A DNA stretch of 64,000 nucleotides from Nocardia rhamnosiphila NBRC 108938 (GTDB lineage: Bacteria; Actinomycetota; Actinomycetes; Mycobacteriales; Mycobacteriaceae). Location: the NCBI RefSeq assembly GCF_000720425.1, contig NZ_JOAJ01000005.1, forward strand, positions 124,001-188,000, in the 5' to 3' direction. A program made the translations under genes and the position numbers. Below are positions 1-8,742 of the stretch, in pieces. Under the pieces are notes generated by a model that worked only from the letters and a program-made list of their open reading frames with translations, was not told where the DNA came from and did no database searches. Position 1 is the first letter of the stretch, and every line of letters starts with the position of its first letter.

Positions 1-174
1 GGCCTGGATCTGGAGTTCTCCCCACCCTGGGACCGGCGGGCCACCGCGGGGTCGCCGTACATCGTCACGGCCCGCCTCGCGGCCGCCGATATCGCCACCG
101 CCGCCAAGGACCTGGGCGCTGAAGTGGACAGCTACCTCCCGCCGGGTGGCAGCCTGCTCGGTCGCGCCCGCTGA
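1..174 (+). CDS. C-terminal end of an unidentified protein (partial)
   Basis: An open frame runs from the first base of the window to TGA at 172-174, giving the last 57 residues of a protein whose start lies outside. The fragment has a Pro/Trp stretch (FSPPWDRRATAGSPYIV) and ends SLLGRAR. Codon use is GC3-rich like the neighbouring genes, so it is probably real coding sequence. I do not recognise the family from this fragment. It lies 334 bp upstream of purF and on the same strand. Family unknown. Confidence 0.6.
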   Translation, partial: GLDLEFSPPWDRRATAGSPYIVTARLAAADIATAAKDLGAEVDSYLPPGGSLLGRAR

Positions 175-439
175 GCGGCGCATACGGGTCGCGTTCGTGG
201 CGGCTCCACGGGTGATATCGCCCACGTTGCGCCGGGTGGCGCGCGGGGCTTATGGCCGGGGGTGACCCGCGTCGGCTGCCGGCGTCCGCGAGGAGGCCCG
301 GGAGAATCCGGATACCCTCGTTTCAGCAGGTGAAAGGGGGGTTAACTGGGTATGAAGGTTTGCTGGCCCACGTCGGCGCGGGCCCGGGACCCCGGTAACG
401 GCCGTTCCGGGTCTGCTTGCTGCCGGAGTGCTGATCCGG

Positions 440-469
440 TGACGCGCAAGCGCGACACACCCGTAGAAT
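440..469 (+). promoter_or_regulatory. Probable purF promoter
   Basis: A good actinobacterial -10 hexamer, TAGAAT, lies at 464-469, 39 nt before the purF start. A possible -35, GTGACG at 440-445, stands 18 nt upstream. Transcription would start near 476 and leave a leader of about 33 nt. The rest of the 175-508 gap shows no other convincing feature. Confidence 0.5.
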
Positions 470-508
470 GTCGAGTGCCCCCACACCCGCCCGACCAGGG
501 AGCGCACG

Positions 509-2098
509 GTGACCAACGCCGACCAACCGGCAGTCAGCAATCCCACCGCAACCGACGAGACCGAGAATCCGCCCCGCGAGGAATGCGGAGTCTTCGGAGT
601 CTGGGCCCCGGGGGAGGACGTGGCCAAGCTCACCTACTACGGCCTCTATGCCCTGCAGCACCGCGGCCAGGAAGCCGCGGGAATCGCGGTCTCCGACGGA
701 TCGCAGGTGCTGGTCTTCAAGGATCTCGGCCTGGTCAGCCAGGTGTTCGACGAGCAGACCCTGGCCGCCATGCCGGGCCACGTCGCCGTCGGCCACTGCC
801 GCTACTCCACCACGGGAGCCACCACCTGGGAGAACGCCCAGCCGATCTTCCGTACCACCGCCGTCGGTTCCGGGCTCGCGCTCGGCCACAACGGCAATCT
901 GGTCAATACCGCCGAATTGGCCGACCGGGCACGTGAACTCGGTCTGGTCGCCGGCCCCGGCCGCCCCGGCGCCGTCTCGGCAACCTCGGACTCCGATGTG
1001 ATGACCGCGCTGCTGGCGCACGCCTCCGCGGATTCGAGTATCGAGCAGGCCGCCATGGAGTTGCTGCCCACGGTGCGCGGCGCCTTCTGCCTGACCTTCA
1101 TGGACGAACACACCCTCTACGCCGCCCGCGATCCGCACGGTGTCCGCCCGCTGGTGCTGGGCCGCCTGGAGCGTGGCTGGGTGGTCGCCAGCGAAACCGC
1201 CGCCCTCGATATCGTCGGCGCCTCTTTCGTCCGCGAGATCGAACCGGGCGAATTGCTCGCCATCGACGCCGAGGGCGTGCGTTCCTCCCGATTCGCCAAT
1301 CCCGAACCCAAGGGCTGTGTTTTCGAGTACGTGTATCTGGCCCGTCCCGACAGCACCATCTCCGGGCGCTCGGTGCACGCCACCCGCGTCGACATCGGCC
1401 GCCGCCTCGCCGCCGAACACCCGATCGACGCCGATCTGGTGATCCCGGTCCCCGAATCCGGCACCCCCGCCGCGGTCGGCTACGCGCAGGGATCCGGCGT
1501 GCCCTACGGACAGGGCCTGATGAAGAACGCCTACGTCGGCCGCACCTTCATCCAGCCCAGCCAGACCATCCGCCAGCTCGGGATCCGGTTGAAACTCAAC
1601 CCGCTGCGCGAAGTGATCCGTGGCAAACGCCTCATCGTCGTCGACGATTCGATCGTCCGCGGCAACACCCAGCGCGCCCTCATCCGGATGCTGCGCGAAG
1701 CCGGCGCCTTGGAGATCCACGTCCGGATCGCCTCCCCGCCGGTGAAATGGCCGTGCTTCTACGGGATCGATTTCGCTTCCCGCGCCGAGTTGGTCGCCAA
1801 CAACGCCGGCACCGACCCCGACGGAATGCCTGCCGACCCGGAGGCGATGCACGACATGGTCGAGGGCGTCCGCCGCTCCATCGGAGCCGACACCCTCGGC
1901 TATATCTCGATCGACGGAATGGTCGCCGCCACCGAACAGCCCCGCACCCGCCTGTGCTGCGCCTGTTTCGACGGGAACTACCCGATCCCGCTTCCCACCG
2001 AAGCCGCGATCGGCAAGAACCTCCTGGAGTTCGGCGGGCGGTCCCAATCCCGCGTCCTCACCGAGAACGCCAACGCGAGCGCCCTCAGCCGGCCGTAG
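509..2098 (+). CDS. purF: Amidophosphoribosyltransferase
   Basis: PurF catalyses the first committed step of purine synthesis, transferring glutamine-derived ammonia to PRPP to give phosphoribosylamine. The 529-residue protein has a 25-residue propeptide ending REE before the nucleophile Cys26 (CGVFGVW), as in the B. subtilis-type enzymes that undergo self-cleavage. The N-terminal nucleophile glutaminase domain is followed by a phosphoribosyltransferase domain with the PRPP loop VVDDSIVRGNT. Cysteines in KGCVF, KWPCFYG and RLCCAC fit the ligands of a 4Fe-4S cluster. The GTG start has AGGGA about 10 nt upstream. It is followed on the same strand by purM, as in mycobacteria, but an inverted-repeat element sits between the two. 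Confidence 0.97.
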   Translation: MTNADQPAVSNPTATDETENPPREECGVFGVWAPGEDVAKLTYYGLYALQHRGQEAAGIAVSDGSQVLVFKDLGLVSQVFDEQTLAAMPGHVAVGHCRYSTTGATTWENAQPIFRTTAVGSGLALGHNGNLVNTAELADRARELGLVAGPGRPGAVSATSDSDVMTALLAHASADSSIEQAAMELLPTVRGAFCLTFMDEHTLYAARDPHGVRPLVLGRLERGWVVASETAALDIVGASFVREIEPGELLAIDAEGVRSSRFANPEPKGCVFEYVYLARPDSTISGRSVHATRVDIGRRLAAEHPIDADLVIPVPESGTPAAVGYAQGSGVPYGQGLMKNAYVGRTFIQPSQTIRQLGIRLKLNPLREVIRGKRLIVVDDSIVRGNTQRALIRMLREAGALEIHVRIASPPVKWPCFYGIDFASRAELVANNAGTDPDGMPADPEAMHDMVEGVRRSIGADTLGYISIDGMVAATEQPRTRLCCACFDGNYPIPLPTEAAIGKNLLEFGGRSQSRVLTENANASALSRP

Positions 2099-2099
2099 G

Positions 2100-2358
2100 G
2101 GGCTGTGTTTTTGGCGCGCTGGCGCGCGGGGGTTGAGGCCCCCTTGGTCTCCGCCCTTCAGGCCTCGGGACTCGCGGCTGCGCCGCATGCGATGTGCGGT
2201 GGGCCGTCCATAGAGGGTGACCTTTGAGCACCTTCGGCCAAGGGGCGAGACGGGCCTCGAAGCGCATGCGCCGCAGGCGCGAGTCCCGAGGCCGAAACGG
2301 CGAGACCAAGGGGGCCTCAACCCCGCGGCGCCGAAGGCGCCGCAGATAAACACAGCCC
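2100..2358. repeat. MITE-like inverted-repeat element between purF and purM
   Basis: Two arms of about 92-96 bp, 2100-2191 and 2263-2358, are near-complete reverse complements. Shared blocks in the left-arm orientation include GGGCTGTGTTT, GGGGTTGAGGCCCCCTTGG and GGCCTCGGGACTCGCG. A 71-bp spacer separates them. No transposase gene is present, which fits a miniature non-autonomous element or a REP/BIME-like hairpin repeat. A similar single arm lies at 18807-18848, so this is probably a dispersed family. Transcribed from purF, it would fold into a long hairpin that could act as a terminator or processing site and separate purF from purM expression. Confidence 0.8.
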
Positions 2359-2386
2359 GGCCCCCCACGCTCCGGGGCGACGCCAT

Positions 2387-2392
2387 AAACTC
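2387..2392 (+). promoter_or_regulatory. Possible purM -10 element
   Basis: TAAACT lies about 46 nt before the purM start and just outside the repeat element. It is a plausible -10 hexamer and would let purM be transcribed independently of purF. No clear -35 was seen. Confidence 0.3.
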
Positions 2393-2438
2393 TGAGCAGG
2401 CAATTATCCGCGAATTCGGTTTGGAGCTTTCCCCGACA

Positions 2439-3518
2439 ATGACTGAGCAGAACCCCACCGGTGCCGGTGCGTCCTATGCCGCAGCTGGAGTGGATATCGA
2501 GGCCGGTGACAGGGCTGTCGAGTTGTTCGCCCCGCTGGCGCGTAAGGCGAGCCGGCCCGAGGTGCAGGGCGGGATCGGTGGCTTCGCCGGATTGTTCGCG
2601 CTGAAGAAGAGCTATCGGGAGCCGCTGCTGGCTTCGTCGACCGATGGGGTCGGTACGAAGATCGCGGTGGCCCAGGCGCTGGACAAGCATGACACGCTGG
2701 GTCTGGACCTGGTGGCCATGGTCGTCGACGATCTGGTGGTGTGCGGGGCCGAGCCGTTGTTCCTGCAGGATTACATCGCGGTCGGCAAGGTGGTGCCGGA
2801 GCGGGTGGCCGAACTGGTGGCCGGTATCGCCGAGGGGTGTGTGCGGGCCGGTTGCGCGTTGCTGGGTGGTGAGACGGCCGAGCATCCGGGGATGATGGGT
2901 GCCCAGGACTACGATCTGTCGGCGACCGGTGTCGGTGTGGTCGAGGCCGATGATCTGCTGGGGCCCGATCGGGTGCGTCCGGGGGATGTCGTGATCGCGA
3001 TGGGTTCGTCGGGTCTGCATTCCAACGGTTACAGTCTGGCGCGCAAGGTGCTGCTGGAGATCGACCGTATGGCGTTGACCGGGCATGTGGAGGAGTTCGG
3101 CCGCACCCTCGGTGAGGAGTTGCTGGAGCCGACCCGGATCTATGCCAAGGATTGCCTGGCGTTGATCGCCGAGACCGATGTGCGGACGTTCGCGCATATC
3201 ACCGGTGGTGGTCTGGCCGCGAACCTGGCCCGGGTGCTGCCCGCCGGGCTGGTGGCCGAACTCGACCGCGGGACCTGGAATCCGGCGCCGGTGTTCAAGA
3301 TGATCGCGCAGCGTGGCCGGGTGGACCGCGTGGAGATGGAGAAGACGTTCAATATGGGCGTCGGGATGGTCGCCGTGGTCGCGCCCGAGGATGTCGATCG
3401 CGCGCTGGCGGTGCTCACCGCGCGCCATATCGAGTGCTGGACGCTGGGCAGCGTGAAGAAGGCCAAGGATGTGGATGCGCCGCGGGCGGTTCTGCTCGGG
3501 GACCATCCGCGTTTCTGA
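2439..3518 (+). CDS. purM: Phosphoribosylformylglycinamidine cyclo-ligase (AIR synthase)
   Basis: PurM closes the imidazole ring, converting FGAM to AIR with ATP in purine synthesis. I chose the ATG at 2439 (MTEQNPTGAGASYAAAGVDI), which gives 359 residues, close to the mycobacterial length. The frame stays open upstream, but that part lies in the inverted-repeat element and encodes only repeat sequence. Family motifs include SYAAAGVDIEAGDRAVEL, the ATP/substrate segment STDGVGTKIAVAQ, the DLVAMVVDDLVVCGAEPLF block and HITGGGLAANLARVLP. A weak GGAG lies 13 nt upstream of the start. Confidence 0.96.
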   Translation: MTEQNPTGAGASYAAAGVDIEAGDRAVELFAPLARKASRPEVQGGIGGFAGLFALKKSYREPLLASSTDGVGTKIAVAQALDKHDTLGLDLVAMVVDDLVVCGAEPLFLQDYIAVGKVVPERVAELVAGIAEGCVRAGCALLGGETAEHPGMMGAQDYDLSATGVGVVEADDLLGPDRVRPGDVVIAMGSSGLHSNGYSLARKVLLEIDRMALTGHVEEFGRTLGEELLEPTRIYAKDCLALIAETDVRTFAHITGGGLAANLARVLPAGLVAELDRGTWNPAPVFKMIAQRGRVDRVEMEKTFNMGVGMVAVVAPEDVDRALAVLTARHIECWTLGSVKKAKDVDAPRAVLLGDHPRF

Positions 3519-3523
3519 TCCGC

Positions 3524-3554
3524 GGTCCGGCCGGCGTGATCCGGCGGCCGGACC
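3524..3554 (+). terminator. Hairpin after purM
   Basis: GGTCCGGCCG and CGGCCGGACC form a perfect 10-bp stem six bases after the purM stop. There is no T-run, as is common for actinobacterial terminators. Confidence 0.55.
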
Positions 3555-3904
3555 TTCCGGATTCCATTGATGTTCCGTGCGTCTGAATCCGCGCGTCCCG
3601 GTATCGCGACAGCGTGGTCCCCACGGCCCGCGGGTCAACGCGCAGCTATCGGTATTCCGGAGTCGTGCACTCGGAGCGCGAGCCCCAGCGCGGTGACCGG
3701 ACTTCTCGGACTCGACTCCCGTCCGGTGGATGACAGATCGCCCACCGACTCTTGGTCGGAACCAACGCGATGATCCGCGTGCTACTCGGGTCGTACCGCC
3801 GGTTCACGTCGTCCACCGCCGGGCAAACCGGCGGAAAACGGCGCGAACCGGCGTAAACGACCGAAAGGGAGGCCTACGGGCCTCCCCGAGCGTATGCACC
3901 GTGA
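3555..3904. other. Gap with no recognised gene
   Basis: This 350-bp stretch lies between the purM terminator and the convergent DUF3073 gene. Its short open frames lack a convincing start signal and coding bias. I see no repeat or RNA gene in it. Confidence 0.5.
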
Positions 3905-4114
3905 TCAGCGGCGCCAGCTGTCGTAGTCGTCGTCCTCGTCCCACTTGGACAAGGATCTGTCCGCGTCGTGCTCATCCGACAGGACGCCACCGCGTGGGGT
4001 GTTGTCGCTACCGGAAAGCTCGCGCTGAAGGCTCGCGAAGTCGGTCGACGGCGAGCTGTACTTCAGCTCGCGCGCAACCTTGGTCTGCTTTGCCTTAGCC
4101 CGGCCACGGCCCAT
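3905..4114 (-). CDS. DUF3073 family small protein
   Basis: This is a 69-residue acidic and basic protein of unknown function, the counterpart of Rv0810c, which also follows purM in mycobacteria. It begins MGRGRAKAKQTKVARELKYS and ends with an acidic tail, SKWDEDDDYDSWRR. The chosen ATG at 4114 follows a GAGGGGG ribosome-binding site. The frame extends upstream to 4195, but that extra part lacks family similarity. No membrane segment or cysteine is present. The basic N-terminus and small size could suit nucleic-acid or ribosome binding, but that is only inference. Confidence 0.9.
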   Translation of the reverse strand: MGRGRAKAKQTKVARELKYSSPSTDFASLQRELSGSDNTPRGGVLSDEHDADRSLSKWDEDDDYDSWRR

Positions 4115-4276
4115 GGCTGACCCCCTCGCGTCACAGCGGGGCGGCCTGGGGATTGGTGGCGGCCCCGTTCGAATTAATATCTTCCTGACAGACACTTTAG
4201 CGCGTGTCCGGCCGTCGCGCTTCCACGAGTCGGCTATCCGCGGGATCGACCGACCGGTTTGCCGATGTTTCGCCGC

Positions 4277-5242
4277 TCAGTCCCCAGGCGGAACCGAGCC
4301 CGGTATGACCCGGATCACACCGACCCGGGTTCCCCCGCCGAGCACCGGCGGGGCCGCCAGCGCCGCCAATTCATCGGACCATCCGACGCCCATACGCTGC
4401 AGGATTGCCATGGTCAGCGGGATTCTGGCGCGGTCGGCGCCGTCGTCGATCTTGTAGGCGAAGGCGCTGCCGTCGGGTAACGCTCCGGCGTGCACGCCGT
4501 CGGCGCCGATCTTGCAGATCAGTTCGGGGACAGCGTTCATCGTCAGCAGATCGGGGCCGTTGGTGCCCGAAATCACCTGTGGATGCGCGCGGAGCGCCGT
4601 GGCGATCCGGCGTTCGGGTGTGCCGTCGGGGGCGGTGGCCAGGGTCGCGAAGGCACGCGCCAGATTCGTCAGTGAGACGGGGACGATGGGCAGGCCGCAG
4701 CCGTCGATGCCGAGATCGGTTTCCGGCTCACCGGTCGTCTCGATGATCTGGGCCAGCACGGCCTGCTGCAGCGGGTGGCCGACCTCGGTGTACCCGGTGA
4801 CCGGCCAGCCGTTCACCGCGCAGGTCGCCAGCATGGCGGCATGTTTGCCCGAACAGTTCATATACCGCTTGGCGGGTTTCTCGCCGCGGTAGAGCACCCC
4901 GGCCCGGGTCCGCTCGTCGCCGGGCAGGTCCGGGGGACAGGCCAGATCGTCCTCGCCGAATCCGAAACGGCGCAGCAACCGCTCGACCAATTCGATGTGC
5001 TCGGGTTCGCCGGTGTGCGAGGCGGTCGCGATGGCCAGTTCCGCATCATCGAGGGGGGTGAAACCGTGTTTGAGCAGGGTGAGCGCCTGCAGCGGTTTAT
5101 TGGTGGAGCGCGGATAGATCGGCACGTGCACCGAACCGGCCGCGAAGGTCGGTTCACCGTCGGGGCCGATGATCACGACCGAGCCCCGGTGCACACATTC
5201 CCGGAACCCCGAACGCACCACCTCGACCAGATCCACGCTCAT
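4277..5242 (-). CDS. L-asparaginase II family protein (Rhizobium-type)
   Basis: The 321-residue protein belongs to the asparaginase II family (Rhizobium etli ReAIV/ReAV type), which hydrolyses L-asparagine to aspartate and ammonia. That family is unrelated to E. coli AnsB. The visible signatures are YPRSTNKPLQAL (Ser-Lys pair), SHTGEPEH, MNCSGKHAAML (Cys and Lys of the active or metal site) and GIDGCGLPI (second Cys). The start ATG overlaps the stop of the MOSC gene by 4 bp (ATGA), so translation is probably coupled. No signal peptide is seen, which points to a cytoplasmic enzyme. Confidence 0.88.
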   Translation of the reverse strand: MSVDLVEVVRSGFRECVHRGSVVIIGPDGEPTFAAGSVHVPIYPRSTNKPLQALTLLKHGFTPLDDAELAIATASHTGEPEHIELVERLLRRFGFGEDDLACPPDLPGDERTRAGVLYRGEKPAKRYMNCSGKHAAMLATCAVNGWPVTGYTEVGHPLQQAVLAQIIETTGEPETDLGIDGCGLPIVPVSLTNLARAFATLATAPDGTPERRIATALRAHPQVISGTNGPDLLTMNAVPELICKIGADGVHAGALPDGSAFAYKIDDGADRARIPLTMAILQRMGVGWSDELAALAAPPVLGGGTRVGVIRVIPGSVPPGD

Positions 5243-5922
5243 CCGACCGTCTCCTGTTCCGGGGCCGGCTCGGCCGAGGCGGTACGACGGCGCGTGTGCC
5301 GGGCGATCTGTGCGCGGATCTCTTCGGAGATGGTGGGCTCGGCGGTGAGCAGCCGTTCGAGCCGTGCGGGGTCGGCACCGGTGAAGACATCGCGGACGGT
5401 GATGCCGTGCTCGGGCACGTGGACGAATTCGACCGGGTCGCCGGCGCCCACCTCGCCCTCGGTGAGGACCCGGAAATAGCATCCGGTGTTCGCCCGCAGG
5501 GCGAAACGGCGCACCCACTGCCGTTCCCCGGACCAGTGCCCGAAGGTGGCGCACGGCACCCGGGGTGCGCTCACCTCCAGTAGTGCGTCGCCGACGCGGC
5601 AGCGCGCGCCGAGCACGGCGTCGCTGAGCGGCAGCCCGGAGATACGCAGGTTCTCGCCGAACCACCCGGGTCCGAGGGTGCGGCCGAGTTCGGCCGACCA
5701 GGTCCGGGCGTCCTCCTCGGCATAGCCGTACACCGCCTGGTGGACGCCGCCGTGGTCGCGGGTGTTGCACACATGGTCGCCGGCGAGCCCGAGCCGCCCG
5801 GCGCGCACCCGGCCGGGTACCGGACGCTTGTCGATTGCGCTGCGCCCTACCCGCCCCGGCACCTCCAGGTCGGCATGGACGACACATGCGGCCAGCACCC
5901 GGCCGATGGCACCGACGTGCAC
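5239..5922 (-). CDS. MOSC domain protein
   Basis: The 227-residue protein is of the YiiM-like MOSC class, related to the C-terminal domain of molybdenum cofactor sulfurases and to the bacterial N-hydroxylated-base reductases YcbX and YiiM. Visible features are GDHVCNTRDHGGVHQAVYGY, GPGWFGENLRISG and the conserved cysteine in VPCATFGHW. The GTG start at 5922 was chosen because GAGGAG lies 7 nt upstream. The upstream extension to 6006 is Arg/Ser-rich and unlike the family. It sits between ygfZ (34 bp away) and the asparaginase (4-bp overlap), so the three probably form one transcript. The substrate cannot be read from the sequence. Confidence 0.87.
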   Translation of the reverse strand: MHVGAIGRVLAACVVHADLEVPGRVGRSAIDKRPVPGRVRAGRLGLAGDHVCNTRDHGGVHQAVYGYAEEDARTWSAELGRTLGPGWFGENLRISGLPLSDAVLGARCRVGDALLEVSAPRVPCATFGHWSGERQWVRRFALRANTGCYFRVLTEGEVGAGDPVEFVHVPEHGITVRDVFTGADPARLERLLTAEPTISEEIRAQIARHTRRRTASAEPAPEQETVG

Positions 5923-5956
5923 AGCTGTCTCCTCTCGGCTCGTCGTCCGGCGCCGC

Positions 5957-7081
5957 TCAGCGGCCACGGAGCCGTTCGACGGCGCGACGCCCGGCCTGCG
6001 GGGCATCGTCGGCGATCACCGAATCGGGGTCGATGGCCGCGGCGGTGCCGCCCACGGTCAGCCGGGTGTCGGCGGGGACGGATCGCTTTATCAGGGCGAG
6101 CGCGACCGGGCCCAGTTCGTAGTGGTCGATCGTGGTGCCGAGGACGCCCACGGCACGGTTACCGGCCTCGACCGGTTCGCCGGGAGCGGGTCGCTCGTCG
6201 GCGGAGCCGTCCAGATGCAGCAGGACCAGCCGGCGCGGCGGTTTGCCGAGATTGTGGACCCGGGCCACGGTTTCCTGGCCGCGATAGCAGCCCTTGTTCA
6301 GGTGGACGGCCCCGTATTCGTCGGGCCCGCCGATCCAGTTCACCTCGTGCGGGATGGTTCGGTCGTCGGTGTCGAGGCCGATCCGGGGCCGCACGGCGGC
6401 CACCCGCAGCGCCTCGTAGGCCCAGGAGCCGGCCGGTTCGGCACCGGCGGCCGTGAGTTCGTTCCACCGTGACATGAGTTGTTCGCGGGGCAGGACGAGG
6501 TCGAAGGAGTCCGCGGTCGGCCAGGGCATCCGGCGCAGGAAACCGCCGCCCGGGACCGCGACCGCCTCGTAGGTATCGGGCAGCCGGTCGAGGCCGAGTA
6601 CGCCGGTCAGGGTCGCGACCTCCGGACCGAGCAGGCTCAGGACGGCGTGATCGGCCGCTTCCCGCGGCTGCGCGTCGGCCCAGAACACCATTTTGGTGAG
6701 GAAGTCCAGCAGGCCGGGACCCCGGTCGCCCTCGGTGTCGATCCACACCGTCGCGTCCAGTTCGGTGAGCACGAAATGGTTCAGTACCCGGCCGTTGAGG
6801 TCGAGATCCAGGTTCTCCGCCGAGCGGCCCTCGCCCAGGTCGGCGATGTGCTGGCTGGTGATGGTGTGCAGCCAGCTCAGTCGTTCGGCGCCGGTGACGG
6901 TGAGTACGAAACGGTGGGAGCGATCCACGATGGCCACGCGTTCGATCGCGGCGCGTTGTTCGCCGAGCGGATCGCCGTAATGCCAGGGAACGGACTCGTC
7001 CGGCGAGCCGGGCGGGGCCGCGACGGCTCCCGGTACTGCGAGGACAGGGCTGGGTGCGGCGAGCACGGACACAGCTTCCAC
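5957..7081 (-). CDS. ygfZ: Folate-binding YgfZ/GcvT-like protein
   Basis: YgfZ-family proteins are tetrahydrofolate-dependent helpers in repair or assembly of certain Fe-S enzymes. They are built like the glycine cleavage T-protein but are not aminomethyltransferases. The 374-residue product carries the family signature around its central cysteine, HLNKGCYRGQETVARVHN, near residues 262-279. It also has the N-terminal GcvT-type segment VDRSHRFVLTVTGAERLSWL. It is the counterpart of Rv0811c. The frame starts at GTG 7081. GTG 7069 is an alternative with weak GGAAG upstream, so the first few residues are uncertain. It is probably co-transcribed with the MOSC and asparaginase genes. Confidence 0.9.
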   Translation of the reverse strand: MEAVSVLAAPSPVLAVPGAVAAPPGSPDESVPWHYGDPLGEQRAAIERVAIVDRSHRFVLTVTGAERLSWLHTITSQHIADLGEGRSAENLDLDLNGRVLNHFVLTELDATVWIDTEGDRGPGLLDFLTKMVFWADAQPREAADHAVLSLLGPEVATLTGVLGLDRLPDTYEAVAVPGGGFLRRMPWPTADSFDLVLPREQLMSRWNELTAAGAEPAGSWAYEALRVAAVRPRIGLDTDDRTIPHEVNWIGGPDEYGAVHLNKGCYRGQETVARVHNLGKPPRRLVLLHLDGSADERPAPGEPVEAGNRAVGVLGTTIDHYELGPVALALIKRSVPADTRLTVGGTAAAIDPDSVIADDAPQAGRRAVERLRGR

Positions 7082-7142
7082 TCTAGGAGCAGATCACCCT
7101 GTCGTGCATCAGCGGGGGGTTGACCAGGCGATTCGCCGCGGG

Positions 7143-7541
7143 TCAGTCTTCGGGGCGTACCGGGACCAGCGGCAACCAGCGACCGATCTCGGCGGCCCGG
7201 CTACCGGAGGCATCCACCGCGCCCGCGGCGACGGCCGCCGCGAATTCCTGGAGGCCGGTCGCCAGCAGCAGCCACGTCCGCGCATCGGTCTCCACCACGT
7301 TGGGCGGAGTGCCGCGGGTGTGCCGGGGGCCTTCGATGCACTGCACCGCGACGAAGGGCGGGACCCGCACCTCCACCGAATGTCCGGGAGCGGCCGCGGC
7401 CAGGGCTCGCGCCGTCCCGCGAACCGCCGCCGCCAGCTCCGCCCGGGGCGGGGCCGGATGGTTCTCGTCGAGCAGCCATTCCCGGACCGCGGTCACCGCG
7501 GCTCGCACCACGCCGGGGTCGATTTCCGTCCGTCGCGCCAT
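7143..7541 (-). CDS. Sterol-carrier-like small protein (bacterial SCP ortholog)
   Basis: This 132-residue protein resembles the bacterial SCP-ortholog family found widely in Mycobacteriales. Recognisable parts are HSVEVRVPPFVAVQCIEGP, HTRGTPPNVVETDARTWL and the glycine/serine turn DASGSRAAEIGRWLPL. The domain suggests binding of a hydrophobic ligand, but no ligand is established here. TAAGGT lies 6 nt before the ATG, so the message may be leaderless. It heads the leftward group that continues with ygfZ 61 bp downstream. There is no signal peptide or membrane segment. Confidence 0.8.
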   Translation of the reverse strand: MARRTEIDPGVVRAAVTAVREWLLDENHPAPPRAELAAAVRGTARALAAAAPGHSVEVRVPPFVAVQCIEGPRHTRGTPPNVVETDARTWLLLATGLQEFAAAVAAGAVDASGSRAAEIGRWLPLVPVRPED

Positions 7542-7692
7542 TGCCCGACCTTAGCCAGCGCCACCCGCATGATCGAAATGGTGGACCCTGGGCGGATGCT
7601 GCGGTATCGGCGTCCGGGGAATCGGCCGACATTGTCCGAGCAGCCCGGATTTCTGTCCGTCATAGTGAGCGGTGTTGGCCTACGCTCGTGCC

Positions 7693-8613
7693 ATGGTGGA
7701 TCGAGTTCTTGTAACACTCGACGGCGAGGTCCGCGATGCGGACCAGCCGTTGTTGTATGCCGACGATATCGGCGTCCTGCGTGGCGACGGAATTTTCGAA
7801 ACGGCTCTGGTCCGCGGTGGCACGGTCTGCGCGCTCGATTTTCATCTGGCCCGGCTGCGCCGCTCCGCCCAGGCGCTCGATCTACCCGAGCCCGACCTGG
7901 CCCGGTGGCGCAGTGCGATCGAAACTGCGGCCAAGGAATGGGGCAGCGAAGAAGAAGGGGTCATGCGCCTGGTGCTGACCCGCGGTCGGGAGGGCGCGCT
8001 CGGCAGCCCCAAGGCGGGGTTGCGCTCCGGGGAGTTGTCCGAGGCGGTTCCGGTCCCGACGACCTTCGTCATGGTGACAGGGCTGGCCGACCGGGTGGCG
8101 GCGGCGAGAACCGAGGGCGTCGCGGTGGTCACCTTGACCCGGGGTATCTCGATCGACCTCGCCCAGGCGGCGCCCTGGCAATTGCTCGGCGCGAAAACGC
8201 TGTCCTACGCGACCAATATGGCCGCGCTGCGGTTCGCCGCCCGGATGGGCGCCGACGATGTCATTTTCACAAGTACCGAGCACCGTGTACTGGAGGGCCC
8301 GCGTTCCACGGTGGTGATCGCCCGGGACAAACAGCTGATCACGCCGCCGGCGAAGAACGGTGTGCTGCCGGGGATCACCCAGCGGGCGTTGTACGCCGAG
8401 GCCGAACGCCGCGGTTACGACTGCCGTTACGAACCGCTGTTCACCGCCGACCTGTTCGACTGCGACAGCATCTGGATGCTCAGCAGTGTGACGCTCGCCG
8501 CACGGGTCAATTCCCTTGACGGCGTACGGATGTCGGCGACGGAGTCGGTTTCGGAGATCATCGAGATGGTCGATCGGGGGATCGAACGGGCCGGGACCAT
8601 CGCCGATTGGTGA
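7693..8613 (+). CDS. pabC: Class IV PLP aminotransferase, probable aminodeoxychorismate lyase
   Basis: This is a 306-residue fold-type IV PLP enzyme, the counterpart of Rv0812. The family splits 4-amino-4-deoxychorismate to p-aminobenzoate and pyruvate for folate synthesis, but branched-chain or D-amino acid transaminases look alike. Visible are the N-terminal DDIGVLRGDGIFETALVRGG, the PLP lysine in LLGAKTLSYATNMAA and the phosphate-binding turn near GVLPGITQRAL. The ATG at 7693 is preceded by TACGCT with 6 nt between, fitting a leaderless mRNA. The neighbouring YgfZ also has a link to folate. Substrate specificity cannot be proven by reading. Confidence 0.85.
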   Translation: MVDRVLVTLDGEVRDADQPLLYADDIGVLRGDGIFETALVRGGTVCALDFHLARLRRSAQALDLPEPDLARWRSAIETAAKEWGSEEEGVMRLVLTRGREGALGSPKAGLRSGELSEAVPVPTTFVMVTGLADRVAAARTEGVAVVTLTRGISIDLAQAAPWQLLGAKTLSYATNMAALRFAARMGADDVIFTSTEHRVLEGPRSTVVIARDKQLITPPAKNGVLPGITQRALYAEAERRGYDCRYEPLFTADLFDCDSIWMLSSVTLAARVNSLDGVRMSATESVSEIIEMVDRGIERAGTIADW

Positions 8614-8742
8614 TCGCGGGCGCCGCCGCGTGGCCGGACCGTTTCCGGTGTGACCGGAACCGTTGCCGGACCGTGCACGTATTGCCGAGTGCGTCGTGTC
8701 CGCCGACACATTGATCGGGCCGGGGCGACGCGTAGTCTGGGT

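Noticed and set aside
2217..2438. 74-codon N-terminal extension of purM
   Set aside because: It encodes only sequence of the inverted-repeat element. The family start MTEQ at 2439 gives the normal length.
323..2458. 711-codon open frame on the minus strand opposite purF
   Set aside because: It is the antisense of a fully convincing purF and has no recognisable domain. Long antisense frames are normal at this GC content.
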